Shown in pieces: positions 20,418 through 30,780 of a DNA stretch of 31,693 bases. A model generated the notes under the pieces. The model was given only the letters and a program-made list of their open reading frames with translations. It had not been told where the DNA came from and ran no database searches. The stretch is from a virus: IMG/VR virus record IMGVR_UViG_3300020470_000119, positions 1-31,693 of that record, one strand, 5' to 3'. The translations under genes were made by a program, and so were the position numbers. The first letter of the stretch is position 1; every line of letters starts with the position of its first letter.

Positions 20418-20425
20418 AATTTATA
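20418..20425 (-). promoter_or_regulatory. Possible late promoter TATAAATT
   Basis: Minus-strand TATAAATT (20425-20418) differs from the late octamer at one base. It sits in the 25-base gap before the first gene of the carbamoyl/heptose operon (start 20403). It is the only promoter-like site seen for that operon. Confidence 0.4.
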
Positions 20426-20428
20426 TAG

Positions 20429-21070
20429 TCACATAAAAAGAACTTGTGCTATACGATCATGATCGGTAAACATCCTTTCATCCATCCACTGCATGTGCAA
20501 TGTCTCTGATTCATACACAACGCATCTATTATACACCATTTCCAAACCCAAAACAACCTCCCAACTACCTGAGTCAATAGGATCATCTATCATATCAGGT
20601 TCTGGTGTAGTCTGTGACCCATGCCAAGAGTATAAGTTAGTTCCACCTTGACATTCTTCTGGGGTATTTAAATATATCACCACACCAAAATGATTATCAA
20701 AGCAATCTTGATGAGGAAATATACTATGATCATAAGAAGATTGATTAAGTATATTAACCATGAAACCTTGTTCTCTCCAATTAGCATCCCAATAATGATA
20801 ATTGATTGGTCTACGCCACAGAGGTTCTCTAGATATACTAGTAAAAAATGGTTTTAAATTTTGAATTCTTTTATCATATTCAAACACTCTCCATCCTGGG
20901 AATGCAGATAAAAGATCAGGGTTCTCCTGAGGACTATATCTTTTAGATGACAATGCATACTCTCGTACCTCATCAGGATTCTTATAGAAATTGTCAATGA
21001 TTAATGCATTTCTATTTTCCTTACCTATCTTAGATACTAAGGTAATTTCAGGATCATTTATCTCGAACAT
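20429..21070 (-). CDS. 2OG-Fe(II) oxygenase-like protein (DUF6445-like)
   Basis: The 213-residue protein contains LIIDNFYKNPDEVREYAL near its start and a full H-x-D...H...R set: H120-Q-D122 in FPHQDCFDNHFGVVIYLN, H192 in ESETLHMQW, and R206 in DRIAQVLF. The GGTNLYSW turn between the strands is typical of the DUF6445/2OG fold. Its residues differ from the HxH group elsewhere in the window. It lies directly upstream of the heptosyltransferase gene, so its substrate could be a sugar or surface molecule, though this is only positional. Its start overlaps the neighbouring oxygenase by 17 bases. Confidence 0.78.
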   Translation of the reverse strand: MFEINDPEITLVSKIGKENRNALIIDNFYKNPDEVREYALSSKRYSPQENPDLLSAFPGWRVFEYDKRIQNLKPFFTSISREPLWRRPINYHYWDANWREQGFMVNILNQSSYDHSIFPHQDCFDNHFGVVIYLNTPEECQGGTNLYSWHGSQTTPEPDMIDDPIDSGSWEVVLGLEMVYNRCVVYESETLHMQWMDERMFTDHDRIAQVLFM

Positions 21071-21686
21071 ATATATTCCCCGAAACAGATACTCTCTCTA
21101 TATTAGGAGTCTTAAATGGTATAACCATATGCTCCAACCAAGAAGGAAATATAAAAATATCTCCTGCCTTTGGTATGTAAAACCTCATAGGTGAAAGCAT
21201 ATCCTTTTCTTCACCATATCTAAAGACAATTGATCCTGGTTTAGGTCCACGATTATTCCACTGATAATATTCTTGTGGTATTTCCTCAGGAACATCCAAA
21301 TATAATACAAAACTCAGCAATCCAGTATGATTGTGTAGTGGATTAAAATCATTAGCTTTCTGATAGTTTACCCACAACTCTCTAATATCCCAATCAAATG
21401 GTTCAAATTTACCACCAGAGTATTCTATAAATGATTTTAAATATGTAATTACCCAAGGAGTTAATACTTCTTGCACCCATTCCCTATCATTATCCTTAAA
21501 AGTCCACTCATCTGTCATGATAGCAGCTAACTTATGTGATGAGTTCTGTTTCTCAACACCTCTAACTGTTGCTGCTCTCTTAGATATCTCTTCTATAATA
21601 GAAGGAAGTAATTCACTTTGCCATAAATATGGTCCCCAAGTAGCTACTTGATGCTGTATCTCCTTGGGGACAAATTGTTTTTCCAT
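21054..21686 (-). CDS. 2OG-Fe(II) oxygenase-like protein (TIGR02466 type)
   Basis: The 210-residue protein starts MEKQFVPKEIQHQVATW. The longer frame opens with TTG at 21707 inside a terminator T-run, so the ATG at 21686, with AGGA upstream, is preferred. It shows H118-N-H120 in NPLHNHTGLLSFVLYLD, PSWLEHMVIPF with H186, and ERVSVSGN with R198. The central GSIVFRYGEE and PKAGDIFIFP are characteristic of this family. It is the first gene after a strong terminator, with no clear promoter. Its substrate is unknown. Confidence 0.8.
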   Translation of the reverse strand: MEKQFVPKEIQHQVATWGPYLWQSELLPSIIEEISKRAATVRGVEKQNSSHKLAAIMTDEWTFKDNDREWVQEVLTPWVITYLKSFIEYSGGKFEPFDWDIRELWVNYQKANDFNPLHNHTGLLSFVLYLDVPEEIPQEYYQWNNRGPKPGSIVFRYGEEKDMLSPMRFYIPKAGDIFIFPSWLEHMVIPFKTPNIERVSVSGNIYVRDK

Positions 21687-21705
21687 GTTTAAAATCCTAT
21701 AGGTC

Positions 21706-21736
21706 AAAAAAATTCTGGGAAAAATTTTCCCAGAAT
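21706..21736 (-). terminator. Rho-independent terminator
   Basis: A perfect 12-base inverted repeat, ATTCTGGGAAAA and TTTTCCCAGAAT around one base (21736-21712), is followed on the minus strand by seven Ts (21712-21706). It lies 27 bases after the tail gene ending at 21763, and separates the structural genes from the oxygenase/sugar operon. Confidence 0.88.
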
Positions 21737-21762
21737 CTTGTAACTAAAAAGTCAATTTTGTT

Positions 21763-22539
21763 TTAGCTAGGTGCGTTATTTAACTTTGCGTTATCAGTGT
21801 TCGGATCTGTTGGCAACAAATCTCCATTGATGTCACCACCAACAGCAGGGATAACTCCAAATGTTTTACCTGCAGCTACTTGATCTGGATCCATTGGCCA
21901 TACGATCAAGTGTGTAGCAGTACCAATACCTGCCCAATCAGCAGGAAGATCTCTTAATCTCTGACGATATACTTTCCAAGGTGCAATAACTGACTCTGGG
22001 GTATCTGGTGCAGCAACTCTACCATCACACTCATCGAGCATTTGATTTCTTGTTGCTCTTACCCAATCCCATCCAAACATTACACCTTCTGTACTAATAC
22101 CAGTAGGATCACCATCATGATTGAATGCACCGTTCGACCAAGTACTTGTGGCAGTATCATAATAGAATGATCTCTGATCAAATGTCTCTTGGAAGTCATG
22201 TGGATCTGCAATAGATGGGTTATCTACATCAGAAGGTCCAACATCAACTATGATTCTAGCACCTGGATATTTCTGTCCCCATAATGCTAAAGCATGAAGA
22301 GGATATTTATTACAATCTAACATAACCTGAACACAATCAAGAGGGCAGGGTTTCTCTGCGTCTTTAGAGTCAGGATCAACTGTCCTTTCGCATTGTGCTG
22401 GATCAGCACCAACCAACCATTCAGTTAATAACTGTTCTGGTCCTTCATAGGTTGCTATACCAACGGTTGTTGATGATTGTTCTTGTCCTAGCCACTCCGT
22501 TGAGCAAGGAAAGATAACTGTCTTAGTAATTTGTGCCAT
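21763..22539 (-). CDS. Tail protein with tail-assembly-chaperone-like C-terminal region
   Basis: The 258-residue protein has an N-terminal half rich in Cys (PCPLDCVQVMLDC) and a central segment WVRATRNQMLDECDGRVAAP and WKVYRQRLRDLPADW (about 158-201), which resembles the RNxLLxxCD...W..YRQALRDLP motif of phage tail fibre assembly (APC-type) proteins. Such regions are found in proteins near tail-fibre genes that act in fibre assembly or as part of fibres. A late promoter TATAAATA stands 30 bases upstream and a terminator follows, so it is a single-gene late unit in the tail-fibre cluster. Confidence 0.75.
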   Translation of the reverse strand: MAQITKTVIFPCSTEWLGQEQSSTTVGIATYEGPEQLLTEWLVGADPAQCERTVDPDSKDAEKPCPLDCVQVMLDCNKYPLHALALWGQKYPGARIIVDVGPSDVDNPSIADPHDFQETFDQRSFYYDTATSTWSNGAFNHDGDPTGISTEGVMFGWDWVRATRNQMLDECDGRVAAPDTPESVIAPWKVYRQRLRDLPADWAGIGTATHLIVWPMDPDQVAAGKTFGVIPAVGGDINGDLLPTDPNTDNAKLNNAPS

Positions 22540-22568
22540 GTTTTGTTCAGGTTTGCTCCCTCATCTGT

Positions 22569-22576
22569 TATTTATA
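22569..22576 (-). promoter_or_regulatory. Late promoter TATAAATA
   Basis: An exact late octamer at 22576-22569 on the minus strand, overlapping the end of the Cys-rich protein gene (stop at 22579-22577 is adjacent) and preceding the 258-residue tail gene. Confidence 0.72.
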
Positions 22577-23416
22577 TTATGACCAATAGGTTACCACGAC
22601 CATTCCACCTTGTCCAAATCCTCCCCAACAGCAGGATCCATCAGTATATGGTGAGTGTCCACCGCCACCAGGGAATAGTGAATGTCCTCTGCAGCATCCT
22701 TGTGTTACACCATGAGAGCAGTTGTCCACATTAGCAGTGTCAGCACCTCTACCCCAAGGACCAGATGCACCAGATGACCATGACCATGCTGAACCACGGC
22801 AGTACTGATTATTTCTTCTTCCTGGAGATGTTCCTCTGATACCAAAGTCTGCACCGTACCAGCAAGCAGTAGTACCCCAACATCTGCAGCACTGCCAAGT
22901 AGAACTACAAGAGTAGCAACCACCAGAGCACTGATGCCAACCCCATGCTCCACCAACAGCACAGAAGTTACTTAAAGTACCACCATTAACATATGATGTA
23001 CATCCTCGTCTACCACAACATCCATATCCTGTATTAAATCCACAACATGAACACTGACTAGAACCACCAGCACATATAGTATATGCAGTACTTCCAGCAG
23101 TAAAGTCTCCTTTGTGTGCAAACTGTGTCTTAACAGCATAAGCACCACCTCCACCACCAGGACCATTGTGACAGCAAGCAGATATACTACCCGATCCACC
23201 ACCAGCAGTCAGTTCAAACCTAACAGTGAGTGCCTTACCTGGAACCGTCCAGTATAAGCAGCAACCTCCGTTGGCATGATCCCAATAGTTGCTATTACAA
23301 ATATAGAACTGACAAGTAACAGCAGTTGAGAAACCACTAACCTGCGCTGGTCCTAACGAGTTGGCAGCAACTGCCAACCCTCCATTAATTTGTTTATAAC
23401 TTTGATAATCAGCCAT
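22577..23416 (-). CDS. Glycine- and cysteine-rich putative tail adhesin
   Basis: The 279-residue protein has about 27 cysteines, many as CC pairs (GGCCLYW, ACCHNG, CSCCGF, YGCCGRRGC, GCCRGH, SCCWGG), and long glycine stretches (GPGGGGGAYAV, FPGGGGHSPY). N-terminal QINGGLAVAANSL and C-terminal GQGGMVVVTYWS are typical starts and ends of phage glycine-rich fibre-tip proteins, comparable in style to gp38-type adhesins with polyglycine-II folds. Trp and aromatic residues are also frequent (GAWGWHQC, SAWSWSS). Cys pairs could bind metal or form disulfide cross-links. A CTAAATA late promoter lies upstream. Function is inferred from composition and neighbours. Confidence 0.75.
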   Translation of the reverse strand: MADYQSYKQINGGLAVAANSLGPAQVSGFSTAVTCQFYICNSNYWDHANGGCCLYWTVPGKALTVRFELTAGGGSGSISACCHNGPGGGGGAYAVKTQFAHKGDFTAGSTAYTICAGGSSQCSCCGFNTGYGCCGRRGCTSYVNGGTLSNFCAVGGAWGWHQCSGGCYSCSSTWQCCRCWGTTACWYGADFGIRGTSPGRRNNQYCRGSAWSWSSGASGPWGRGADTANVDNCSHGVTQGCCRGHSLFPGGGGHSPYTDGSCCWGGFGQGGMVVVTYWS

Positions 23417-23440
23417 TGCCTATGCCTTGTGGTGTAATAG

Positions 23441-23447
23441 TATTTAG
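23441..23447 (-). promoter_or_regulatory. Late promoter CTAAATA
   Basis: Minus-strand CTAAATA followed by CT at 23447-23441, between the terminator of the large fibre gene and the Cys-rich gene, whose ATG is 25 bases downstream. Confidence 0.62.
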
Positions 23448-23458
23448 AAAAATATAAC

Positions 23459-23480
23459 AAAAAGGGAGTGTACCACTCCC
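23459..23480 (-). terminator. Rho-independent terminator
   Basis: GGGAGTG-GTA-CACTCCC on the minus strand (23480-23464), followed by five Ts (23463-23459), 11 bases after the stop of the 1336-codon fibre gene. Confidence 0.85.
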
Positions 23481-23491
23481 ATCAGCAAGAA

Positions 23492-26400
23492 TTAGATGGT
23501 GATAATTCTCCATCCTTGTGATCCATCAAAGAAGACCATTTCAAATGCTGCACCTTCAGTTGTGACTGTTAGGTCAGCGTTGTCTCCCATAATTGGATTA
23601 CCGTTTCTACCAACCGTTAATGAGTTTGAATCAAATGTCTTATGTGAGTCAAAGATTCTTACACTGTCACCCTTAACAGGAGATGCAGGTAAAGTAACTG
23701 TGAATGAACCACCAGATGTGTTAGCGAAACACTGTTGCTTGTTAGCTAGAGTAACATTAGATGTTGAAGTTACATTAGCGTAAGCACCTAGAGGCAACCA
23801 GTCTGAACCGTTATAGAATTCTAGTCCGTTTGCATCAGTGTCGTAGCGAAGACCACCTTCAAAGAGGTCACCACCAGTAGGTCTACCAGATTGAGGACCA
23901 CGAGGAGGAACGATGATACCAGAAGTAGCATCCATTCTTGCTCGTGTTAAGAATCCACGAACTGCTTTCTCAGTAGGACATGCAGAGTTAGAGTCTCCAC
24001 CCATTGTTTCATCAGAGGAGAACTCACTAATAGATTCACCAATCTGACCACCAATAGCACCCAGTTTCAATTCTGTCAAACCAGAAAGGTTGAATGCGGA
24101 AGCGTCCAAGGTAGCAGCACCAGTTAACTGGTTAACTGAGAAGTATTCACCAACCCTGAAGTTACCTCCTTGGTCAGTAGATACAAAGTAAATTCTACCA
24201 GGTGCGACTATGTTAGTCTCTTGACCTTGAGCAGCACTGTTCTCATCTACATTTGGATAGTTTGTAGTAGTTGTATTACCTGTACCAATCAATAGGAAGT
24301 CATGACCTGTTAGACGAATCTTGGAGAACTTACTTCTCATTGCGACTCGCTGATCATCCATACCTATAGTAGGTGAGTTAGCTTTACCAGGTGCGATGTT
24401 AATTGTTGCTCTACCATCACCAAGAGTGATAGCTTCAACTGAAGTCTTACCAACACCACCACCACCGATGTATGTATGGATACCTGTAAAGGTTGATGGT
24501 ACATTCTCAGTAGCACTGTTCTTATCGTTCAATACCTGAACTGAGAAGAATGTATTACCAACTCCAGAAATCTGAAGTGGAATGTCAGCAGCAGGGTCAG
24601 TTACCCTTGGGTAAGCAGCAGATCCACCACCACCTACATTACACTCGAAGTGGAGTGATCCAGTTTTAATTCTTATAAAGTCACCAAACTCTAGGTTATG
24701 ATTAGTAGTCGTAAAGACTGTCATAATACCAGTCTGAGGTGTATACTGTGCGTCGTATACATCTGCCTTAGTTGGTTCCTGATAGTTAGAAGATGTTCTA
24801 ACAATGTAAGAGTTGCTATCAGAGAATCCCATACCAGTGGTAGAGAATCCAAGAGCATCACCAACAGTTAGAGAGGTTGTTAAACCTGTCAACTCCATCA
24901 AGATACCTTTCTGTCCTTGAACAGCATTTGAAGCTGAAGCAATCTTAGACCATGCAGTACCACCTGAACCAACAGAATCAAATTCTATTGCTTCACCAGG
25001 TTTGAATACTGTAGTACCAATACCGATTGCACCGTTAGGTGTTACAGTAGGATCGCTTGATGTGTTACCAAATCCAACAAAGTACTTGAAGTAAATTGAG
25101 TCACTAGATGACTGGTCGTTAGTTAATGTAGCACGAGCACCTGACTCAGTACCACGAATCGTAGCACCAACAGCAACTGTACCAACTGTATTACCAGGAA
25201 GCAACTCCATCTTGTCACCGTAGATCTTACCAGGTCTCGCTACCTCATGGGTAGAGAATCCAACTGCAAGAGCACCGTAAGTACCATAAGAGTTGTTACT
25301 TGATAGAGAACGAATCTCTGAACCAGTGTCTGAAATGTAACCGTATGCACAGTAGTAAGTGAAACAGGATACAATCTCAGCAACAGCGTCATCTTCTAAG
25401 TAGATTCCGACACCACCTGACATAACATTGGTGAAGGAGTCAAACACCATTGACTTGTAACCCTTACCTTCAGGGTTCTTATGGTGTACACCACCTTCTA
25501 AGTAAACACCGATAGCACCACCATGACCAGTACCATCAGTAGTATTGTGACCGAAGCATGTGCAGTCCTTAATATATGCAGATCTCTTAATAACTGACTC
25601 ATCAGGGTTGAATCTTAGGTAGACACCACATGCAGTAGTACCAACACCAACCTTGTTCTGCATCTTAGCAGTGTTGAATGGATCGTTTACATCGTAATCG
25701 AATCCTTCCATACCACGCATCGTGATACCCTGTACAGTTACAGCGTCAGATACGAAGAACATTGTCGAACGACTGTTAGGTGTGACACCATCGTTGGATA
25801 ATCCTTCAGCAGGTCTAATAGTAGAACCTCTAAGAACATCACCAGCAATACAGAAGTTCTTACCAAGTGTCATTGGTAACTGCTCATCGAATCTACCAGC
25901 AGATAGCTTCAAGATAACAGGAGCAGCGTTTGTTACTGTACCACCAGACACATAGGTGTGTTCATAGGTTGAGACACCAACCATTGCACTGAATGTATTA
26001 CTATCAATAACTTCTTCAACACCGAAGAAGAAGTCTCCAGTCTTACCATTCGGGAAGACAGATGATGGACCTAAACCAGAGTCACAAGTGAACGCTAGTC
26101 CAACTAACTTAACTTCCTGTCCTGCATATAATCCATGACCAGCAGCAGTGATAGTACAAATACCAGTAGGACCATCATAGATAGCACCAGTTATATCATA
26201 CTTTGGATTAGTTGATGTTGTTGCATAAGCAATAGTTTTAAATGCAGCATCAGGAGACTCACCAGAGTTAGTGTCTTGTCCCAACTCAGGGTCAACATAA
26301 TATGTCTTAGTTAATTTACCAGTATATTGCCACTCAGCTTCGTTAGTATTACCTGCCTTCAAGAATGTACCAGCAGTACCAATACCAAGTCTTGTTGGAC

Positions 26401-27502
26401 CAGTTGCATTCCTAGTTAATAGGTCACCCTTAGTTGTTAAGAGTGCTGCACTATCTCCAATAGCAAATGCTTGCCAGCAGTTGACTGATGTTCCAGGTTC
26501 TACATTAATATTGGTAGAAGCAACTGAAATGTATGCTGAAGATTGATACTCAGCGATGTCACCAATCTCATAGACTGTTGTAGTGGTGTAAGCACCAGTC
26601 CAACTAAATCCTCTATTTAATAATGCCCAACCATTAACACCACTATCAATTGTAGTGCTACCGATACCAGTTGGTCTATTATTAGGTTCAATCTTTAATA
26701 TGTCAGCTTGATAGGTGTTACCACCAAATCTTACAATCTGACCTTTAGAATATGCATTACCTGATGCCCAAGCATCTTGTCCACCTGTACCTATACCAAG
26801 GTTAAGGAATGACCAATCATCCTCACTCTCGTTAGGCTGCTTAACTCTGGGGTTAGAACTTATAGCAACATAAGTAGACCCTTTCCACTCAACAATATCT
26901 CCTCTCTGATATCTTTCAGAAGCAATGTATGCTCCTTTATTCTCATACCCTGCAGAAATAGGGCTAAAGTTTTGCTCTGGTGGGAAGAATGCATCCGAAC
27001 CAGCGACCTGACCATCTACACTTACTATCCAATCAGTAGGTGTCTCGAAGGAAGCAGTACAACGATATTCCCTTGGACCAAAGGTAACAACATCGTTAAC
27101 ACCATAGTATGTCGAAGTACTAAATGCTCCTCTAAAATTAAGACCTTCTTGGAATAGCTTCCAATTAGCAGGTAGATCTACACCTTCAAAAGAACTTGAT
27201 AAACCAGATGAAGTGTGCTGGTTTGTACAGATGTACATGTTACCGCCTTCTTTGACGATATCATCTACAACATATGCAGTTGAAGCAGTCCAGTCTCCTT
27301 TGGATTCAAAACCACCTGTATGAAGTTGCCAATTGGCAGCATCAAGAGTAAAATTAGCCGCTAGGGCTTGTGAGGTATGGTTACCTACGCAGACATATGA
27401 GTTCGCTCCAAACCTTACAAGGTCGTCGATGACATATGCAGTGGATGCTGTCCACTCATTACGCCAATTGAACTTCAGTCTACCAAGTCTAAATTCTGCC
27501 AT
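23492..27502 (-). CDS. Giant tail fibre with carbohydrate-binding-like repeats and beta-helix
   Basis: The 1336-residue protein has three zones. Residues ~10-330 hold six degenerate repeats of the form W.ASTAY..DD.V...G..Y.C...HTS (for example WTASTAYVIDDLVRFG and WTASTAYVVDDIVKEG), resembling ChiC/CBM5-12-type carbohydrate-binding modules. A pectate-lyase-like beta-helix follows from TYYVDPELGQDTNSGESP. The far C-terminus (NVTLANKQQCFANTSGGSFT to FDGSQGWRIITI) is a compact beta module also found in the 154-residue protein at 27865. Repeats and fold suggest an adhesive fibre for host polysaccharide. The terminator after it and the three small structural genes beside it place it in the tail-fibre cluster. 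Confidence 0.85.
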   Translation of the reverse strand: MAEFRLGRLKFNWRNEWTASTAYVIDDLVRFGANSYVCVGNHTSQALAANFTLDAANWQLHTGGFESKGDWTASTAYVVDDIVKEGGNMYICTNQHTSSGLSSSFEGVDLPANWKLFQEGLNFRGAFSTSTYYGVNDVVTFGPREYRCTASFETPTDWIVSVDGQVAGSDAFFPPEQNFSPISAGYENKGAYIASERYQRGDIVEWKGSTYVAISSNPRVKQPNESEDDWSFLNLGIGTGGQDAWASGNAYSKGQIVRFGGNTYQADILKIEPNNRPTGIGSTTIDSGVNGWALLNRGFSWTGAYTTTTVYEIGDIAEYQSSAYISVASTNINVEPGTSVNCWQAFAIGDSAALLTTKGDLLTRNATGPTRLGIGTAGTFLKAGNTNEAEWQYTGKLTKTYYVDPELGQDTNSGESPDAAFKTIAYATTSTNPKYDITGAIYDGPTGICTITAAGHGLYAGQEVKLVGLAFTCDSGLGPSSVFPNGKTGDFFFGVEEVIDSNTFSAMVGVSTYEHTYVSGGTVTNAAPVILKLSAGRFDEQLPMTLGKNFCIAGDVLRGSTIRPAEGLSNDGVTPNSRSTMFFVSDAVTVQGITMRGMEGFDYDVNDPFNTAKMQNKVGVGTTACGVYLRFNPDESVIKRSAYIKDCTCFGHNTTDGTGHGGAIGVYLEGGVHHKNPEGKGYKSMVFDSFTNVMSGGVGIYLEDDAVAEIVSCFTYYCAYGYISDTGSEIRSLSSNNSYGTYGALAVGFSTHEVARPGKIYGDKMELLPGNTVGTVAVGATIRGTESGARATLTNDQSSSDSIYFKYFVGFGNTSSDPTVTPNGAIGIGTTVFKPGEAIEFDSVGSGGTAWSKIASASNAVQGQKGILMELTGLTTSLTVGDALGFSTTGMGFSDSNSYIVRTSSNYQEPTKADVYDAQYTPQTGIMTVFTTTNHNLEFGDFIRIKTGSLHFECNVGGGGSAAYPRVTDPAADIPLQISGVGNTFFSVQVLNDKNSATENVPSTFTGIHTYIGGGGVGKTSVEAITLGDGRATINIAPGKANSPTIGMDDQRVAMRSKFSKIRLTGHDFLLIGTGNTTTTNYPNVDENSAAQGQETNIVAPGRIYFVSTDQGGNFRVGEYFSVNQLTGAATLDASAFNLSGLTELKLGAIGGQIGESISEFSSDETMGGDSNSACPTEKAVRGFLTRARMDATSGIIVPPRGPQSGRPTGGDLFEGGLRYDTDANGLEFYNGSDWLPLGAYANVTSTSNVTLANKQQCFANTSGGSFTVTLPASPVKGDSVRIFDSHKTFDSNSLTVGRNGNPIMGDNADLTVTTEGAAFEMVFFDGSQGWRIITI

Positions 27503-27514
27503 TGTTTGAGATCT

Positions 27515-27865
27515 CTATACAGGTCCAGAGTATGTGTGGGATCCATTGACTTGAAGGACTAAGTATCCATCAGTGTCTAGGAAATAATTTATGTTACGCC
27601 TATCGTAACGAATCTGTTGATATTTATCCATCGGATGATTACTCTTGGATTTTTGTTCCGTGGTTTCTTCCACATAATCCTCGTAATCTCCAAAGCCTTC
27701 TACTTGAGTACCATCTAATCTAAATGGTTCAAAAGTTTCAGTTGTTGATGCAGTACTCACCTTAGTAAGATGTAGCATATCATCTGCGTCTCTCCTCAAA
27801 GCATACACATAGTATCCTTTCGAGTCCTTCGGTTGGAAGTGTGAGTTACTTAGTGAGAGTGCCAT
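27515..27865 (-). CDS. Conserved cyanophage virion-type protein
   Basis: The 116-residue protein has SHFQPKDSKGYYVYALRRDA and YFLDTDGYLVLQVNGSH, with a polar helix DYVEETTEQKSK in the middle. It is between two fibre genes and is probably a small virion or fibre-assembly component of the T4-like cyanophage tail. The ATG overlaps the stop of the 154-residue gene by one base, and the next gene starts 12 bases after its end, so all are likely on one late message from the box at 28355. No family domain is known to me. Confidence 0.72.
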   Translation of the reverse strand: MALSLSNSHFQPKDSKGYYVYALRRDADDMLHLTKVSTASTTETFEPFRLDGTQVEGFGDYEDYVEETTEQKSKSNHPMDKYQQIRYDRRNINYFLDTDGYLVLQVNGSHTYSGPV

Positions 27866-28329
27866 CAGCTAACAATGCTCCAATAAGATCCGTTCCATAA
27901 AAGCATAACAGTAATCGTAGAAACATCTAAAATTAGAGGGGGATCCTCTATATTTCCGATTGCATCACGAAATTTATTCACAGAGTCAGTTATAATAACA
28001 TTATTTATGTGCCATGTGTTTGCTGCATCATGGAGTTCGATACTATCTCCTACCGATAATCCAACGGTGGGCATCGAGAAAGTTAATTCTGCGGAAGATG
28101 TATCAATAACATATCTTTTATTAACAACGAAAGCAGCATTAGCATTCTGATAATTCCAAACTGGAACAGCACCAGTAGCAGCAGATGCAACCGTCTCAAT
28201 GTTATTACCATTTCTAATGTAGATCTTTTGGTCTACAATATTAATCGCCATCTCTCCGTCTTGGAGATCGGACAGACCTGGAATCTGTCCGATGGTAGTA
28301 CTTCGTTTTGGCTTAATTGCGGTAGGCAT
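27865..28329 (-). CDS. Small fibre protein sharing a C-terminal module with the 1336-residue fibre
   Basis: The 154-residue protein has PGLSDLQDGEMAINIVDQKI followed by YIRNGNNIE, a motif found at the start of many phage fibre and collar proteins. Its last 90 residues run parallel to the C-terminus of the neighbouring giant fibre: ANKQQ/VNKRY, VTLP/FSMP, GDSVRIFD/GDSIELHD, FFDGSQGWRIITI/LLWNGSYWSIVS. The two are probably related tip or trimerisation domains. A late promoter stands 26 bases upstream and a TAATG junction follows. Confidence 0.8.
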   Translation of the reverse strand: MPTAIKPKRSTTIGQIPGLSDLQDGEMAINIVDQKIYIRNGNNIETVASAATGAVPVWNYQNANAAFVVNKRYVIDTSSAELTFSMPTVGLSVGDSIELHDAANTWHINNVIITDSVNKFRDAIGNIEDPPLILDVSTITVMLLWNGSYWSIVS

Positions 28330-28357
28330 TATCTAGGCACAGACGCTTCTAAGTTAT

Positions 28358-30066
<1,709 letters not shown>

Positions 30067-30083
<17 letters not shown>

Positions 30084-30237
30084 TTAAAATACCATCTCGA
30101 ATTGATCTAGCTGAAGGATTAGCATCGCATAATTTCTGCATCCAAATCCTTTCTTCTAAAGTAACCTCTATACCATCTGTAGTTATCATGCGACAACAAA
30201 TGTCAGTTAGTTCTAGTCTGTAGTTAGTACTTAACAT
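30067..30237 (-). CDS. Small conserved cyanophage protein (56 aa)
   Basis: From ATG at 30237 it reads MLSTNYRLELTDICCRMITT, then DGIEVTLEERIWMQKLCDAN and PSARSIRDGILNAPIR. The VTLEERIWMQKLCDAN part is conserved in relatives I recall from cyanophages. An in-frame ATG at 30282 would add 15 residues lying inside the upstream methyltransferase, so 30237 (overlap 14) is chosen. It appears helical. Function unknown; it is in the same operon as the methyltransferase and pebS. Confidence 0.7.
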
Positions 30238-30778
30238 AGCGTTCATAAAGAGCGAAGTATCCACGAAGATAAGGTTCTTCATTACTATAGAAAAATGTAT
30301 CCTTTAATAAGGAACAATCATATCCTATATCATAATAAAGATCATCCAATTCAGACTCCTTAAAACGATAAGGAGCATCGGGTTGATCAAAGAAAGGACT
30401 ACATCTAATTTCATAAGGACTTAAAACTTTTAAAAGAATAACACTTTCATCATGAGTGATGCGATCAATCATATCAAAGTATCTTTCTCGTCTTTCATCT
30501 CGAATTAGATTGTGTATAAGTCCTCTGTCTATAACAAAGTCATACTTTTTATTCAACTTAGAATTTAGAGCATCATCAATAATAAAATTACCAATAAAAT
30601 ACTCCAAAGTATTTTGAATGTCCGTTCCCGTAACATTAAAACCTAATTGTTCTAAGTGATAGCATAAGGATCCATTACCACAACCAAGTTCTATTATAGA
30701 ATAGTCCTTCTTGTTTGTAAATTTTTCAAAGAATTGTTTATAATCCTTATCAAATCCGTGGTAATCATATACATTCAT
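30224..30778 (-). CDS. Class I SAM-dependent methyltransferase
   Basis: The 184-residue protein has motif I SIIELGCGNGSLCYHLEQLG (27-46), motif post-I NVTGTDI, and motif II-like DFVIDRGLIHNLIRDERRER, similar to thiopurine-type and related small-molecule methyltransferases. The substrate is not evident: small metabolites or sugar intermediates are both possible. Two bases separate its ATG from the purN stop. It ends inside the start of the small 56-codon gene. Confidence 0.82.
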   Translation of the reverse strand: MNVYDYHGFDKDYKQFFEKFTNKKDYSIIELGCGNGSLCYHLEQLGFNVTGTDIQNTLEYFIGNFIIDDALNSKLNKKYDFVIDRGLIHNLIRDERRERYFDMIDRITHDESVILLKVLSPYEIRCSPFFDQPDAPYRFKESELDDLYYDIGYDCSLLKDTFFYSNEEPYLRGYFALYERYVKY

Positions 30779-30780
30779 AT

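Noticed and set aside
22705-23202. Two Val/Leu-rich minus-strand frames inside the Cys-rich gene
   Set aside because: Translations are biased by glycine and cysteine codons read out of frame; the Cys-rich frame has a proper start, promoter and fibre-like ends.
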